64,000 nucleotides of DNA from Avimonoglobus sp965151315 (GCA_965151315.1 CBCTZG010000001.1:34439-98438); one strand, 5' to 3'; counted from the first letter of the stretch, positions 1 to 9,374 are shown. A program made the numbers and translations. The notes: generated by a model not told the origin, from the letters alone.

Positions 1-1
1 C

Positions 2-715
2 AATATTCAGGATGATCCCTATGAGATTAAGGGCGAGGGCAACTATCTGGTTGGCCAGGGTTACTTCCCCACCTCCTCTGAGATCGCGGCGCAGGAAGCC
101 GCAGGCAAGGTGGCTTATGTGAAGGTACCATTTGAAAACTCACATTATATCCCCTATGCTGCCGCTGCCACCAGTACAGCGATTTCTATGAACTGCAAAA
201 ACCCGGAACGGGCGATGAAGTTAATTGCGCTGATGAACACAGAAAAGGGAAAAGAGCTGTATAATCTGCTGACCTATGGTATTGAAGGTGAACACTATAC
301 AAAGGTAAATGATACAGAGATTCAGCCGATTGGTTATTCTTCACAGCCTACGGCAGACAGCCCCTACGGACAGTTCAGATGGGCTACCGGCAACTCATTT
401 ATCGGCTATGAAATCTATATGGAAGACAAGAGCCTGACCCTGCAGAATTCCTTTATTAAGGAAGTCAATGAAAAGGCGAGAGGCTCTAAGCTCCAGGGCT
501 TTACACTGGATACAGACCCGATCAAGACAGAGCTTGCGCAGGTTACGGCTGTTGTAAATGAATATAAGAGTTCGCTGGATTCCGGTGCCGTACCCAACGC
601 GATGGAGGTTTATGAGGAGTTCCAGCAGAAGCTGATCACCGCCGGCGACGACAAGATCGTTGCGGAAATCCAAAGACAGATCGACGAATGGCGGGCAAGC
701 CAAAATAATCAGTAA
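2..715 (+). CDS. Sugar ABC transporter substrate-binding protein, C-terminal part (5' end outside window)
   Basis: The frame is open from base 2, so the gene starts before the window; about 237 C-terminal residues are present. They resemble the C-terminal half of the complete binding protein at 36623-38068: a KNPERAMKLI helix, a YGIEGEHYTK strand and a DDKIVAEIQRQIDEW end. This is the DUF3502-type tail of LplA/YtcQ-like extracellular solute-binding proteins, which are lipoproteins that deliver oligosaccharides to LplB/YtcP permeases. The SLH beta-helix gene begins 12 bp downstream, so the two form an operon. This is probably the end of a second carbohydrate-uptake locus, distinct from the island at 31.6-62.3 kb. 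The substrate is unknown. Confidence 0.85.
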   Translation, partial: NIQDDPYEIKGEGNYLVGQGYFPTSSEIAAQEAAGKVAYVKVPFENSHYIPYAAAATSTAISMNCKNPERAMKLIALMNTEKGKELYNLLTYGIEGEHYTKVNDTEIQPIGYSSQPTADSPYGQFRWATGNSFIGYEIYMEDKSLTLQNSFIKEVNEKARGSKLQGFTLDTDPIKTELAQVTAVVNEYKSSLDSGAVPNAMEVYEEFQQKLITAGDDKIVAEIQRQIDEWRASQNNQ

Positions 716-727
716 GGGAGTGTAACA

Positions 728-3616
728 ATGTCATCAAAGATTAAATCAGTCATTGCGGGCTTGTTATGCGCGGCTTTATGGATACAAACCGCAGTATTCG
801 CGGTCATTCCCAAAGAGGCATACTATCCGGACTTGGAAAACCATTGGTCAAAATCCATGATGCTCAAGCTTCATGACTATGGAATAGTAAACGGCTATGA
901 AGACGGGACTATGCGTCCGGAGGCCAATGTCAGCGCAGCAGAGTTTTTGACTATGGTAACAAAGGCCCTGGGCTTTACATCGGAGCCCGGCAGCGCTTAC
1001 TGGGCAAGCCCCTATGTAGATAAGGCCATCGAACTGGAATTGATCGGGCCGTATGAATATAGCGACTACAATGGGGAAGTCCTGCGGCAGCAAATGGCAA
1101 AAATTGCCGCTAATGCCCTGGATGATCCCTCTGGTGTAAATGAAGAAGCGGTTAAGGCAAGCATCTATGATTATGCGGACATAGCTGAAGAATATAAGCC
1201 CTATGTGGTTGTAGCCTATGGGAAAAAGCTGATCACCGGCTACGACGACGACCGGTTTATGCCGTACCGCCCCATCACCCGTGCGGAAGCCTGCACGGTG
1301 GTAACCCGGCTGATTGACCAGAACGGCGGTATTAAGCTCCCGTCTGGCGGCGATAATCCGGGAACAACACCGGGCGGCGAAACCACGGCTTCCGCAGGCA
1401 AGCTGTATGTATCCTTAGATGGAAATGACAGCAACGACGGCAGTGAGGCGAAGCCTTTCGCTACGCTGGAAAAAGCAAGAGACACTATCCGGGCGATGAA
1501 GGCCTCCGGCGGGCTGCCGGAAGGCGGCGTTACCGTATATCTGCGAGGCGGCACATATTACCTGGATTCTGGCCTGGAGCTTACAACAGAGGATTCCGGT
1601 ACGGAAGAAGCGCCCATTACCTATACGGCATATCCTGGCGAGGAAGTGACCCTGTCCGGTGAAGTCGCTCTGGATAAGTCCTGGTTCAAGGCTGCGGATA
1701 AAACCGCCAAGGATACGATTATTGACAAGGCGGCCGCAGAAAAGGTTATGATGGTCGATCTGAAGGAACATGGCATCGAAGACTACGGTGAAATGAGTAC
1801 CCGTGGCTACCATTATTTCAATAAGGGCCGTTATGCCCAGGCTGAGCTGATTGTCAACGGCGAGAACCAGACCCTGGCCAGATACCCCAACGAGGGCTCC
1901 ATTTCGGTACCGTCGGCAAATGTAGATACAGCAAACTTTGGCTTTACCTACACAGACGATCGGATTTCCAAGTGGGTTAACGCCAAGGATCCATACATTG
2001 TAGGTACGATTTCCATCAACTATGAGAATAATACCTATCCGATTGAAAAAATTGATACGGCTAAGAAGTTCCTGAGCATCAAGGAAGGCCGGATCAACAC
2101 CTATTATACAAACGGCTGGTTCTTTGGCGAGAACCTCCTGGAAGAGCTGGATTCAGAGGGTGAGTATTACATTGACCGGGAAACCGGTATCCTGTACTAC
2201 TATCCGCCGGCAGACTTCCAGACCGGCAACTACACCTTAGGCCTGTCTACCATGAAGACGCCGGTGTTCCACTTTGACGGAGCGACCCATATTACTGTCA
2301 GCAACCTGACTATGGAAGGCGGCCGCGGTTATGCGGTGCTGGGTCTGAGCGCGGGATATAAGATCCCAACCTTTAAGGAATTCCTGATTGCCCAGAACAT
2401 TGACTTAAACGGCCGGATGTTTGACAAGTCCTCCGGTTACGGCGTATACATTGACGACCCGGATAATTATCCGGATGCGCAGGTATTCCCGGGCCACGTC
2501 TGGGATGGCCTGACAGATCAGGGCGACGGCGTAAATTCCATCCGGATCATGAACTGTAACATCTTCAACTTTGGGTCCGGCGGTATTATCATGATTGGCG
2601 ATAACGTCAATATTGAGAATAACCATATTAAGAATATCGGCGGCACAGGACTGTATCTGCGCGGCGGTGATCTGGAAACTTTAGAGCCCAGCAATGACAC
2701 GATTATCAATAACCAGATCCATCGTGTGGGTTACCTGCATAAGGCATATGTCCCGGCCATCGCTATGCACGGCGTAGGCATCCATGTGGCCTATAACGAT
2801 ATTTACGACGCGCCGCACTGTATCTTTAACTATCACGGCAACGACCACATCATTGAATTCAATAAGATTCACGACGCGGTCAAGGAGTGCCTGGATATGG
2901 ATGCGATCTATACCAGAAATGAGTATATGCCGCAGTGGCGCGGAACGATCATCCGGAACAACCATATTTATAACCTGGGTATCTTCAAGGTCGGCGAATA
3001 CGACCAGCAGCTGAACGTATCCGGTATCCGGACCGATAATTACGGCCATGGCCTGCAGATTTACAACAACATTTTCTCCAACATCGGTACTGCCGGCGCC
3101 AACAGCGTTATCGGCGTAACGGCGCAGGGGAACCGGAATACCCTGACGGGCAACATCTTTGTAGATTGCAGTACCACATTCCGCGGATGGGATACCTATG
3201 CGCCGGGCACAACCTGGGATATGAACAATGCGGAAGAAAAAGAGCGTGTAGAGCTGGCAGAGAAATATGCCCAGATCCCGGCTTTTGCGGAGCGGTATCC
3301 GGAGCTGGCGACCTTTAGGGATGAATATTACAAGTCAGTACCTACCAATATCTTTGATAAGAACGTGGTTGTGAATATCAAGTTTGGCCTGAGCCAGACC
3401 AATGGCGTACCCAATAAGAACAGTACCCGCGGCGCGGCTGAGCTGATCAAGGGCGATAACAACCTGGTGACCACGGAGGATCCTGGATTTGTGGATTACG
3501 CAGGCGGCGATTATACGCTGAAACCAGACAGTGAGGTATTTACCAAGATTCCTGACTTCGAGAACATCGAAATGAGCAAGATTGGTAATAATGCGCCTGT
3601 GGGCCCGATTAACTGA
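728..3616 (+). CDS. SLH-domain cell-surface protein with right-handed beta-helix (pectate-lyase-like)
   Basis: A 962-residue exported protein. Residues 1-25 form a signal peptide ending near VFAVIP. Three SLH repeats follow (about 33-75, 90-135 and 145-195; motifs NHWS, GYEDGTMRP, GYDDDRFMP), which bind secondary wall polymer. A Gly/Thr-rich linker (about 205-220) leads to a domain opening KLYVSLDGNDSNDG and YLRGGTYYL, the usual start of DUF1565/right-handed parallel beta-helix proteins. Regular NNxIxNIG-type rungs follow (about 560-800). Such helices are typical of polysaccharide lyases and GH28-like or epimerase enzymes; the catalytic class cannot be assigned by eye. A good ribosome site (GGGAGTG) precedes the ATG, and the gene follows the binding-protein gene directly. 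Confidence 0.85.
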   Translation: MSSKIKSVIAGLLCAALWIQTAVFAVIPKEAYYPDLENHWSKSMMLKLHDYGIVNGYEDGTMRPEANVSAAEFLTMVTKALGFTSEPGSAYWASPYVDKAIELELIGPYEYSDYNGEVLRQQMAKIAANALDDPSGVNEEAVKASIYDYADIAEEYKPYVVVAYGKKLITGYDDDRFMPYRPITRAEACTVVTRLIDQNGGIKLPSGGDNPGTTPGGETTASAGKLYVSLDGNDSNDGSEAKPFATLEKARDTIRAMKASGGLPEGGVTVYLRGGTYYLDSGLELTTEDSGTEEAPITYTAYPGEEVTLSGEVALDKSWFKAADKTAKDTIIDKAAAEKVMMVDLKEHGIEDYGEMSTRGYHYFNKGRYAQAELIVNGENQTLARYPNEGSISVPSANVDTANFGFTYTDDRISKWVNAKDPYIVGTISINYENNTYPIEKIDTAKKFLSIKEGRINTYYTNGWFFGENLLEELDSEGEYYIDRETGILYYYPPADFQTGNYTLGLSTMKTPVFHFDGATHITVSNLTMEGGRGYAVLGLSAGYKIPTFKEFLIAQNIDLNGRMFDKSSGYGVYIDDPDNYPDAQVFPGHVWDGLTDQGDGVNSIRIMNCNIFNFGSGGIIMIGDNVNIENNHIKNIGGTGLYLRGGDLETLEPSNDTIINNQIHRVGYLHKAYVPAIAMHGVGIHVAYNDIYDAPHCIFNYHGNDHIIEFNKIHDAVKECLDMDAIYTRNEYMPQWRGTIIRNNHIYNLGIFKVGEYDQQLNVSGIRTDNYGHGLQIYNNIFSNIGTAGANSVIGVTAQGNRNTLTGNIFVDCSTTFRGWDTYAPGTTWDMNNAEEKERVELAEKYAQIPAFAERYPELATFRDEYYKSVPTNIFDKNVVVNIKFGLSQTNGVPNKNSTRGAAELIKGDNNLVTTEDPGFVDYAGGDYTLKPDSEVFTKIPDFENIEMSKIGNNAPVGPIN

Positions 3617-3626
3617 TTCTGAATAA

Positions 3627-3658
3627 AAATGACGGACGATATCGTCCGTCATTTTTTT
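3627..3658 (+). terminator. Intrinsic terminator after the SLH beta-helix gene
   Basis: A perfect inverted repeat (ATGACGGACGAT with ATCGTCCGTCAT) is followed by seven T, starting 11 bp after the stop codon. Confidence 0.9.
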
Positions 3659-3699
3659 GTACCTAGTGAAAATTACATTAAACTTTTTTTAGAAATCGC

Positions 3700-3757
3700 T
3701 TGACAACGGAATACAAATCGTATATACTGTATATAAATCATATATACGGTATATACG
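3700..3757 (+). promoter_or_regulatory. Promoter and palindromic operator of the gntR-ABC operon
   Basis: TTGACA (3700-3705) and TATACT (3723-3728) are 17 bp apart. The -10 box lies inside a 39-bp near-palindrome (3719-3757) built from CGTATATAC and GTATATACG arms in both orientations. It ends 10 bp before the GntR start. This fits autoregulation by the YtrA-type repressor encoded next. Confidence 0.8.
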
Positions 3758-3767
3758 AGGTGACGAT

Positions 3768-4145
3768 ATGAATATTATTTTATCCAATCGTTCCGACACC
3801 CCCATTTACCAGCAGATCGCGGCCGAGATTTGCAGGAACATTGTGGAGGGCGCGTTAACAGAGGGCGATAGCCTGCCGTCCATTCGGCTGCTGGCAAAGG
3901 AGCTGGCGGTCAGTGTGATTACCACGAAAAACGCCTATGAACTGCTGGAGCGGCAGGGATATATTGAAACCCGGCCCGGCAAGGGTTCGGTGGTATCCGC
4001 CAGGAGCGCGGGGTTGGCCCGGGAACGGAAAAAAAGCGACATGGAGCAGCATTTGCTGGCAGCACTGGATATTGCAAGGGAGCTAGAACTGACCCGGCAG
4101 GATATTGACCAGCTTTTGGATATGCTTTATGCAGAAGAGATATGA
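3768..4145 (+). CDS. GntR family transcriptional regulator, YtrA type
   Basis: A 125-residue cytoplasmic DNA-binding protein. The N-terminal winged helix-turn-helix (about 8-75) has the family signature PIYQQIA, GDSLPSIRLLAKELAVS and GYIETRPGKGS. The short C-terminal helical tail (about 90-125) is typical of the YtrA subfamily, which lacks a large effector domain. These regulators usually repress the ABC transporter genes next to them, and here an ATPase and a permease follow immediately. The start is supported by GAGGTG upstream. The TATA-rich palindrome before the gene is the likely operator. The inducing signal is unknown; in relatives it is often a cell-envelope stress or antibiotic. Confidence 0.92.
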   Translation: MNIILSNRSDTPIYQQIAAEICRNIVEGALTEGDSLPSIRLLAKELAVSVITTKNAYELLERQGYIETRPGKGSVVSARSAGLARERKKSDMEQHLLAALDIARELELTRQDIDQLLDMLYAEEI

Positions 4146-4169
4146 AATCAGGAAGGGAATGATAAATCA

Positions 4170-5000
4170 ATGTATGCAATTGAAATGACGGGTGTAGGCA
4201 AAAGCTATCCGGCGTTTTCCCTGCGGGATGTGAACCTGCGGATCCAGCCGGGATATATTACTGGCCTGATCGGCCGCAACGGCGCGGGCAAAACAACGCT
4301 GATCAAAAGCATTTTAGGCATGGTGCGGCCGGATCAGGGTACGATTTCGATTCTTGGGAAATCCATGGCCCAGGATGAGATCGAGCTGAAAAATAAAATT
4401 GGGATCATTTTAGGAAACGGCTATTTTTATGAGGGGATGACCCTGGATGCTACAAAAAATATGCTTTGCCGGTTTTACCGGGAATGGGATGAAGAAGCAT
4501 ACCAGGGCTATATGAAAAAATTTGGCCTGTCCGGAGCAAGCAAGGTCAAAACACTGTCTACCGGTATGCGGGAAAAATTCAGCATTGCCATTGCCCTGTC
4601 CCACCACGCGGATCTGCTGATTATGGATGAGCCGGCGGCAGGCCTGGATCCGGTGGCCCGGGAGGAGCTGATGGATATTCTGTCGGAATACATGCAGGAT
4701 GGTGACAAAACAGTTCTGCTCTCTACCCATATCACCTCGGATTTGGACAGGACAGCCGATTATATCGTCCTGGTGGATCAGGGGCAAATCCTGTTGGACC
4801 AGCCGAAGGACGCCCTGCTGGAGGGACATCGGCTGGTGAAGGGGGACCCAGAGCAGCTGACGACGGAATTGAAAAAGCGGCTTGTGTCTTATAAAGAGGG
4901 CCGGTATGGCTTTGAAGGGCTGGCAAAGGGGAGCGTCCCCGGCGGCCTGGTCGCGGAAAAGCCAACAATTGAGGATATCATGCGGTTTTATACAAAATAG
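4170..5000 (+). CDS. ABC transporter ATP-binding protein
   Basis: A 276-residue ATPase of the ABC-2 exporter class. It has a Walker A (GRNGAGKTT, about 32-40), a signature motif of the form LSTGMREKFS (about 127-136), a Walker B (LLIMDEPAAGLDP, about 150) and an H-loop (STHITSD). The C-terminal 60 residues are the variable regulatory tail. It is cytoplasmic and would energise the permease encoded 6-15 bp downstream. The GntR regulator, ATPase and permease layout matches YtrA-controlled transporters. The substrate cannot be read from the sequence. Confidence 0.92.
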   Translation: MYAIEMTGVGKSYPAFSLRDVNLRIQPGYITGLIGRNGAGKTTLIKSILGMVRPDQGTISILGKSMAQDEIELKNKIGIILGNGYFYEGMTLDATKNMLCRFYREWDEEAYQGYMKKFGLSGASKVKTLSTGMREKFSIAIALSHHADLLIMDEPAAGLDPVAREELMDILSEYMQDGDKTVLLSTHITSDLDRTADYIVLVDQGQILLDQPKDALLEGHRLVKGDPEQLTTELKKRLVSYKEGRYGFEGLAKGSVPGGLVAEKPTIEDIMRFYTK

Positions 5001-5015
5001 AAAGGAATGGTCGTT

Positions 5016-5636
5016 ATGGGAAAGCTGATCAAGATGGATATTGCGGTGCTGAAGCGCTATTTATTGTTTGTATTGTTTTATGTTGTGTTGTTCCCCCTTT
5101 GTTTTCAAAATAACGCGTATGTGGGCACGGTGATTGTACTGAGCGTATATATTTTTGTGATTGGGGGACTGAGTATAGAAGAACGGGATAAAATCCATAT
5201 CCTCCATAAAAGCCTGCCGGTGACAGCCGGACAGATCGTAGGGGCAAAATATGTGGAAAGCCTGTTGATCTGGGCCTACGCCACGGCCGCCAATTTCGCG
5301 GTGTTTTACCTGCTGCGGAGATTTCTTACCAATATGGAATTTATTATCGGGAATTTGGAAACGCTGATAGGGTCGTTAATTATGCTGTTCCTGTTTGTTG
5401 GGATCAGCCTGCCTCTGATCTATAAATTTGGCTATATGAAAGGCCGGGTATTTACAATCTTTTTGTGGGTGGCCGGATCGATGCTTTATCCTGTATTTTT
5501 GATCTTCGCGGACGCGCCCGGCGCGCCGGCAGGCGGGCTTCCGGGAACCCTTTTGTCGGCAGCGGCTGTGGCGGCGGTATTTTTCGCCGGCTCCTGGGCG
5601 CTTAGCATCAGGATCTATAAGAACAAATCATTTTAA
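5016..5636 (+). CDS. ABC-2 type transporter permease
   Basis: About 206 residues, six predicted membrane helices and little soluble sequence. The motif SIEERDKIHILHKSLPVTAGQIVGAKY between helices 2 and 3 is typical of ABC-2 permeases of the YtrC/YhaP kind. The start at 5016 is preferred over the in-frame ATG at 5007: AAAGGA at 5001-5006 abuts 5007 but sits 9 bp from 5016. The stop overlaps the upstream in-frame ATG of the next gene. It is the membrane partner of the ATPase just before it. Confidence 0.85.
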   Translation: MGKLIKMDIAVLKRYLLFVLFYVVLFPLCFQNNAYVGTVIVLSVYIFVIGGLSIEERDKIHILHKSLPVTAGQIVGAKYVESLLIWAYATAANFAVFYLLRRFLTNMEFIIGNLETLIGSLIMLFLFVGISLPLIYKFGYMKGRVFTIFLWVAGSMLYPVFLIFADAPGAPAGGLPGTLLSAAAVAAVFFAGSWALSIRIYKNKSF

Positions 5637-5647
5637 TGGAGGAAAAT

Positions 5648-6157
5648 ATGGAAATTCGTCTTGCAAAAGAAACTGATTTTGAAGAGATTTATCAGCTGGT
5701 ACAGACGGCGTTTGCCACAGCCCGGGTAAAGGATGGCACGGAACAGGATTTTGTACTGGAACTCCGGGCAGGGGATGGATATCTGCCGGCGCTGGAGTTT
5801 GTTGCGGAGGCAGAGGGCCGGCTGATCGGGCATATTATGCTGACCAAAAAGCAGGTCATGACGCCGGCTGGGCCGTTTGCGGGCTTACTTTTAGCCCCGC
5901 TCTGCGTGGCTTTGGAATATAGAGACCAGGGCATCGGCGGCCAGCTTGTGCGCCATAGCCTGGAAGCAGCTAAAAAACTCGGGTACACCGGCGTTTTCCT
6001 GGCCGGGGATCCGGACTATTACGGCCGGTTTGGATTCCGGGCGGCGGCCCAGTTTGGCATTCAGAATGATTCTTCCATCCCCAGCCAGTTTGTGTTGGGC
6101 TGTGAAATCGTCCCCGGCGGGCTGGAACAGGCGGCGGGCGTACTGAAAATTGATTAA
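5648..6157 (+). CDS. GNAT family N-acetyltransferase (YhbS-like)
   Basis: About 169 residues. An N-terminal MEIRLAKETDFEEIYQL start, a central LAPLCVALEYRDQGIGGQLVRHSLEAAKKLG acetyl-CoA-binding loop (Q/RxxGxG/A pattern, about 90-115) and FLAGDPDYYGRFGF place it in the YhbS-like GNAT group. The substrate is unknown. The ATG at 5648 is preferred over 5636 because GGAGG lies 5 bp before it. It is the last gene of the GntR-ABC operon. Confidence 0.88.
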   Translation: MEIRLAKETDFEEIYQLVQTAFATARVKDGTEQDFVLELRAGDGYLPALEFVAEAEGRLIGHIMLTKKQVMTPAGPFAGLLLAPLCVALEYRDQGIGGQLVRHSLEAAKKLGYTGVFLAGDPDYYGRFGFRAAAQFGIQNDSSIPSQFVLGCEIVPGGLEQAAGVLKID

Positions 6158-6268
6158 ATTTTTACCAAGCCCCGGCGCAGAGGGGAAATAATGTCCCTGG
6201 AAAAGGATTGTTATCAACCGGCGCAGCCTGGAGCAGGGGCAAAGGCGCGGCGGGCCGGCAAGGCGGCA

Positions 6269-6294
6269 GGACGCATAGCTTTTGCTATGCGTCC
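6269..6294 (-). terminator. Hairpin at the 3' end of the histidine kinase gene
   Basis: A perfect 11-bp inverted repeat (GGACGCATAGC with GCTATGCGTCC) with a four-base loop overlaps the kinase stop codon. No U-tract follows on either strand, so it may be a 3'-end stabiliser or a weak bidirectional terminator between convergent genes. Confidence 0.5.
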
Positions 6295-8096
6295 TGATCC
6301 GGCAGGGAAAACCAAAATTTTACACCGGTATCTGTATTGACCACGCCATATACGGCTTTATGCAGCAGCAGGATATTTTTCGCGATGGTCAGCCCCAGGC
6401 CGGAGCCCGTATTGTGGCCCCGGGCCCGGGATTTGTCAATTTTATAAAACCGGTCCCAAACCTTGTCCAAATCTTCCGCAGGGATGGGCGCGCCTTCATT
6501 TTCGACCGATACCTCCCGGCTGTTTACCGTGACAGTGACCTGGCCGCCGGGTTTTGTATGGTGCAAAGCGTTGGTCAGGAAATTAGCTACGACCTGCTTT
6601 AAAAGCACCTTATCGAAATCCTTTTCCACGGGCTGGGCGCTGATGTTATCCACTAAGGCCAGCCCCTCAGCTGTAAAGGCCTGGCGCATCCGTTTGGTGA
6701 TCTTGGCCGTAAAGGCGCAGAGGTCGTAGGTCTTTAAATCCGGCTTCTGCGCACCGGTTTCCAGCTTGGAATTTTCCAGCATAGCTAAGATCAGTGAATC
6801 CATTTTGGCGGTCTCGTCCACAATGACATTTAAATACCGGCCTTGCTTCTCTACGGAAACCCCGTCGATCAGGCCCTCCGAGTAGGCCCGGATAATGGCT
6901 AAGGGCGTTTTCAGTTCATGGGATACGGTCGCCACAAATTCCTTGCGCTGCAGCTCTAAAAGCCGCTCGCGCTCAATATCCTCAGTCAGCTTCGCGTTGG
7001 CGTCTACAAGCTCGTTAATGGCGGAATCCAGCTTCTGGGACATGCGGTTGACATTCTCAGCCAGCCGGCCGATTTCATCCTCCGTGGATACCTGGCAGGT
7101 CTGGGAGAAATCCAGGTTGGACATTTGCCGGGTTACGTCGGTAATGCGGATGATCGGCCGGGTAACGGTTCGGGAAAAGAAAATTGCCGTCAAAACAGCC
7201 ATACAGACCATAAATATCAGCCAGATCCACACAAAATCCCGGTTTACGGCGGTCGCCTCACTGACCGACTGCATCGGCGTCAGGGCAAAGATGATCTCAT
7301 AGTCGTTTTGGTTTAAGATTTTTTCCGCTACCACCATATAGGTGTTGCCGCTTTCCGGGCTCTGGTACACATAGTGCATGGGGGAATCCTGAGCGATCTG
7401 CAGCCCATGGTTGACCTGGTACATCCAGTGCATGGCGGCGCCGAAGGCCTCGTTCCGCTGCACATTGGCCCCGGCGCTTTGCTGGGTCGGCAGGGTAATG
7501 GCGGAGATTATGCCGTCCACAGACACACTGACGGCAGCCGGCGCGCCGCCGCTCTCTTCCGGTCGGTTATCCTCGCCGGCATGCATGGGCGGAAGGAATT
7601 CAGGCATTCGCCAGGTCTTTTCGCCGGCGGTGATGGTCTGCGGGATCATCATCCGGCCCTGCCGGCCCTGGGGCGTATAGGAAAAGGTTACCGTGACAGG
7701 ATCCCCTTCCTGCAGATCCATGTCCAGAAAGGATTGGTCTCGGATGGCATTGTCCAGGATCAGGCGGTAGGTCTGCGTATCTGTTTTTACGCTCATTTCA
7801 TAGGAAACCGTATGCAGCAGCGCGTTATTTTCCCCCAAAACGGTAATGTAAGCGTTATCACTGTTGGCATAGCGCACGATTGCCTCGTTAATGGCCTGAT
7901 CGTCGGACAGATATATATACGCTTCGGCAAAATTCCGGACCGTTTGGGTCAGCGACCGGCGGATCGTATAGGCATAATACTGTTCAAAAAAGAAAAGCTG
8001 GCATACCAGCAAAAGCGCTAAAAACAGGGAAAAAACCAAAGCTGTCAGCAGGAAGACCTTTTTGGTAATAGAAAGCCGGCTCCAAAGCTTTCTCAT
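6285..8096 (-). CDS. Sensor histidine kinase (HAMP, HisKA, HATPase)
   Basis: A 603-residue membrane kinase. TM1 is at about 13-35. A large extracellular sensor region (about 36-285) includes a Pro/Glu-rich stretch. TM2 is at about 290-310, followed by HAMP (about 310-365) and a short coiled coil. The phosphoacceptor His is in VSHELKTPLAI (near residue 393). The HATPase_c domain has an N box (ANFLTNALHHT), WDRFYKIDKSR and a G box (NTGSGLGLTIAKN). It overlaps the response regulator gene by 4 bp, so the pair is co-transcribed and probably translationally coupled. The architecture resembles envelope-stress or antibiotic-sensing kinases; the ligand is unknown. Confidence 0.93.
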   Translation of the reverse strand: MRKLWSRLSITKKVFLLTALVFSLFLALLLVCQLFFFEQYYAYTIRRSLTQTVRNFAEAYIYLSDDQAINEAIVRYANSDNAYITVLGENNALLHTVSYEMSVKTDTQTYRLILDNAIRDQSFLDMDLQEGDPVTVTFSYTPQGRQGRMMIPQTITAGEKTWRMPEFLPPMHAGEDNRPEESGGAPAAVSVSVDGIISAITLPTQQSAGANVQRNEAFGAAMHWMYQVNHGLQIAQDSPMHYVYQSPESGNTYMVVAEKILNQNDYEIIFALTPMQSVSEATAVNRDFVWIWLIFMVCMAVLTAIFFSRTVTRPIIRITDVTRQMSNLDFSQTCQVSTEDEIGRLAENVNRMSQKLDSAINELVDANAKLTEDIERERLLELQRKEFVATVSHELKTPLAIIRAYSEGLIDGVSVEKQGRYLNVIVDETAKMDSLILAMLENSKLETGAQKPDLKTYDLCAFTAKITKRMRQAFTAEGLALVDNISAQPVEKDFDKVLLKQVVANFLTNALHHTKPGGQVTVTVNSREVSVENEGAPIPAEDLDKVWDRFYKIDKSRARGHNTGSGLGLTIAKNILLLHKAVYGVVNTDTGVKFWFSLPDQDA

Positions 8097-8794
8097 AGCC
8101 CGCCTCCTGATTCAGCGCCGTTTTCATCAAATTTATAGCCGGCTTTAATGAGGGTTTTAATATGGCGCGCCTTGGGCCCCAGCTTGGCCCTGAGCTTTTT
8201 GATATGGGTGTCTACAGTGCGCAGGTCACCGAAATAGTCATATCCCCATACCTTAGACAGCAATGTGTCCCGGGACAGCACCCGGCCCCGGTTGCGCATC
8301 AGGTATAAAAGCAGGTCATATTCCTTGGGTGTCAAGTCAATAACGGCGCCGTCGGCGGTTACGGTGTGATATGCCTCATTGATTTCAATCCCCGCTGCGG
8401 AAACCACTCCGTCCTGATCGCAGACTGTGCCGGCGGTGCGTTTGAGCAAGGCGTTGGCTTTGGCTAAGAGTACCCGGGGGCTGAAGGGCTTAGTCACATA
8501 ATCGTCCGCGCCGAATTCATAGCCAACCAGCTTGTCGTCCTCGTCGCTGCGGGCGGTGATCATGATCACCGGTGTATCATGGGATTTGCGGATATGACGG
8601 CATACAGAAAAGCCGTCGATTTCCGGCAGCATAATGTCCAAAAGGATCAGGTCAAAATCCATGGCATCAATCAAATCCACGGCTTCCCGGCCGTCCCGGG
8701 CCTCTGTTGTTTCGTATCCGGCCCCGGTGAAATAGTCCTGGATAACCTCCCGCATCAAATCTTCATCTTCTACGATCAAAACACTTTTTTTCAT
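8093..8794 (-). CDS. OmpR/PhoB-family response regulator
   Basis: A 233-residue two-domain regulator. The receiver domain (1-118) has the acidic pair EDED, a phospho-Asp in LILLDIMLPEIDGF (about residue 54) and the Lys switch YVTKPFSP. The C-terminal winged helix (about 133-225) has LTPKEYDLLLYLM and the recognition region VDTHIKKLRAKLG. Its stop overlaps the kinase start. It is divergent from the GtrA gene, so the short interval 8795-8890 must carry both promoters. Confidence 0.95.
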   Translation of the reverse strand: MKKSVLIVEDEDLMREVIQDYFTGAGYETTEARDGREAVDLIDAMDFDLILLDIMLPEIDGFSVCRHIRKSHDTPVIMITARSDEDDKLVGYEFGADDYVTKPFSPRVLLAKANALLKRTAGTVCDQDGVVSAAGIEINEAYHTVTADGAVIDLTPKEYDLLLYLMRNRGRVLSRDTLLSKVWGYDYFGDLRTVDTHIKKLRAKLGPKARHIKTLIKAGYKFDENGAESGGGL

Positions 8795-8861
8795 GCTGAT
8801 CCGCCCTTTCTCGATCCAGTTTCATCTATTTTTATTGTATTGCGTTTGTGTGTAGCCTGTG

Positions 8862-8890
8862 TGTACAAATTGTAAAAACTATGATATAAT
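8862..8890 (+). promoter_or_regulatory. Promoter of the GtrA gene
   Basis: A perfect TATAAT (8885-8890) lies 17 bp after TGTACA (8862-8867), a four-of-six match to the -35 consensus. The GtrA start codon lies 37 bp downstream. Confidence 0.5.
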
Positions 8891-8927
8891 GAGGATGGAA
8901 AATATTGTGGCAGAGGAGGAATGGGAT

Positions 8928-9374
8928 ATGCAGAAGATTTTAGACCGTCTTGCGGACTGGGTGGATCGGGTATTGCCGGCAGGGATCGGAAAACGGCTGC
9001 AGCCGTTTTTTACGGTGCAGTTTTTGACCTTTGTGGTTATCGGCGGGATCAATACCCTGAGTACGGCGGTGTTCGCCGCCGGTCTGGATCTTGTGTACCC
9101 GGCAGGCCGGGACAGCCGGCTCAATTTTGTGCTGGGCTACTGCGCGGGCCTTGTTCTATCCTTTTTCCTGAATACCCGTTTTACTTTCCGGAAGAAGCCC
9201 ACCCTGAAAAATTTTGTCCGGTTCCCGGTCAGCTATATCCCCAATTTTATCATCCAGTATTTATGCGTATGGCTGTTTACGGCCCTGTCCTTAAATCAAA
9301 CCCTGGCCTATCTGCTGGCGGCGGTGATCGGGATCCCTGTAACCTTCCTCACGATGAAGTTTTTTGTATATTAG
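8928..9374 (+). CDS. GtrA-like membrane protein
   Basis: About 148 residues with four membrane helices and the GtrA/DPMS family pattern: FVVIGGINTLSTAVFA in helix 1, GYCAGLVLSFFLNTRFTF in helix 2, and a C-terminal AVIGIPVTFLTMKFFVY. Members are thought to move lipid-linked sugars across the membrane or assist polyprenyl-phosphate glycosyltransferases in wall or teichoic-acid decoration. The start at 8928 is chosen because AGGAGG at 8914-8919 is well spaced; upstream in-frame starts have no ribosome site. No glycosyltransferase lies beside it. The last bases overlap the converging 58-residue gene. Confidence 0.88.
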   Translation: MQKILDRLADWVDRVLPAGIGKRLQPFFTVQFLTFVVIGGINTLSTAVFAAGLDLVYPAGRDSRLNFVLGYCAGLVLSFFLNTRFTFRKKPTLKNFVRFPVSYIPNFIIQYLCVWLFTALSLNQTLAYLLAAVIGIPVTFLTMKFFVY

